Assembly (NCBI GenBank): GCA_963970005.1
Contig: CAXAMN010022840.1
Coordinates: 458,880-522,879 of the forward strand
From: Durusdinium trenchii
Lineage: Eukaryota; Sar; Dinophyceae; Suessiales; Symbiodiniaceae
Length of the DNA: 64,000 bases
Reading direction: 5' to 3'
Positions 63,031-64,000 of the stretch are shown here, in pieces (positions within the stretch are counted from its first letter, which is position 1; every line of letters begins with the position of its first letter). Under the pieces are notes generated by a model that worked only from the letters and a program-made list of their open reading frames with translations, was not told the origin of the DNA and searched no databases. The translations under genes were made by a program, and so were the position numbers.

Positions 63031-64000
63031 GTAAGGGTTCCACTTTTTCTAGGACCGGCAGGCACTCCAAACATTTGTGACTTTGCTTTTGCCATATTCA
63101 CTGTCAGGGAAGCCTTGCAAAGGTGACATGGGTTTGTGTGGGAGCTGCTCAAGTTTCTGATGCTTCCCAGTGCCGAGGCCAACATGCCCCCAGAGTCACT
63201 GAGCAGCAATTACAACCGAAGTGAAGGGCATTCAAGGCAAAGGGCATGGGCGTCCAAACGAGAATGCGCTGTGCTGATATCTCTTGGAATCCTGTTGTTG
63301 CATATGGTAGGTAGGTCTTTGCCCAGCGCTCCATCATTGTCCATCCGGAAATTTCCCACACAGCCTTGGAAAGAAGTAAGGACTGCATATGCAAAGACTT
63401 TGAAAGGTGGACGCAATGGGGGAAGCATAGTCATTAAGACAGGAGGATGAAAGTGCTTGAGCAAGTGCAGGTAGAACAAGATGATGGCACTTGAAGACCA
63501 GCGGTCTTGGTCAAACTCTGCTCCAAAACATTGTCGGTGTCACTGTGTGAATCAGATTTTTGGGGCGTTTATCTCCCATGCAGAGCCCTTTCAATGAAGG
63601 AATGAGGGAGTTTTGTAGTCAAAATCAGTCAAGCACGTTCATGGTCATATCTTGGAACCTGTCCATGGACTATCGGACTATCGGCATCAGGCTGGTCATA
63701 CCTTAATAAAGCATCCGCTCATAACCTGGTGACCAATTTAGTTAAGAGCAGCCAGAGCAGCATGAGATATTGGAACTTGGCTGCAGCATTTTGGAAATGC
63801 AAAGAATGCCCTCCTTCAATCGGGTCTCCCAAAAGCGAGAACTCCGTTGTTCCCATCCTTTTTGTTTACCAGTAGCTCTAGGGATGCTCATATGAATATT
63901 GAACACTTCCAGGACTTGCCTGCCTTGCTTGCCTCCGGTTGCAAAGTGCCACGACCGATCGAGTCAGGTCGAATCGATCATCGGCCATTGCCTTCTTTGG
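63031..64000. other. 3' part of window, no resolved exon
   Basis: A frame at 63136-63450 is open (SAEANMPPESLSSNYNR and ECAVLISLGILLLHM) and could be a continuation of the gene to the left. An overlapping frame from about 63110 (SLAKVTWVCVGAAQVSDASQ) is equally open. No join could be settled. Beyond 63450 nothing was recognised. Confidence 0.3.

Overview
The window looks like nuclear DNA of a dinoflagellate, probably of the Symbiodinium/Symbiodiniaceae type. The evidence is the style of the genes. Very short exons (14 to about 150 nt) are scattered over kilobases. Introns end in AG and the next exon usually begins with G. Introns start not only with GT but also with GC and GA. The pentatricopeptide (PPR) protein has the W-Q-Q-A-L repeat style I associate with this group. 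Simple-sequence and dispersed repeats are abundant. No bacterial operons, rRNA or tRNA genes were seen. Two runs of N mark assembly gaps (1789-1798 and 58098-58197).

Layout, left to right. 1-5 kb is repeats: an ACAACC-type array, two GCTGCTGG-rich blocks and a recurring GGTGTGCCATGGG motif. 5.07-12.41 kb is the C-terminal 288 residues of an organellar (probably plastid) elongation factor G in 12 exons. 13.6-14.8 kb is an unrecognised small gene. 16.74-19.72 kb is a PPR protein of at least 729 aa in 4 exons, whose three introns all appear to begin with GA. 25.1-26.1 kb has unrecognised exons of a Ser-rich protein. 26.8-27.3 kb has an exon pair on the minus strand. 30.0-31.05 kb has exons of a probable membrane protein. 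31.65-39.46 kb is a peroxiredoxin-like-2 / selenoprotein-U gene of about 230 codons in ten exons. 41.46-44.54 kb is an NYN-domain (PIN-like nuclease) protein. 45.4-45.9, 52.5-52.9 and 60.0-63.0 kb hold further exon clusters of unrecognised genes. The rest is intergenic DNA and introns with microsatellites, a 43-bp perfect palindrome and a dispersed CTAGTAG repeat family.

The most notable item is the SelU-like gene. Its redox motif is read through an in-frame TGA (RRPG-U-GMC-RE), and a 14-nt micro-exon supplies the resolving cysteine. All exon phases then close. The gene models here were assembled by eye from conserved motifs and splice phases and are not cDNA-supported. Three assembled models (EF-G, PPR, SelU) and the NYN model up to its own stop give lengths divisible by three. 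There is no sign of an operon-like arrangement; the genes are functionally unrelated neighbours, nearly all on the + strand, as is common in dinoflagellates.
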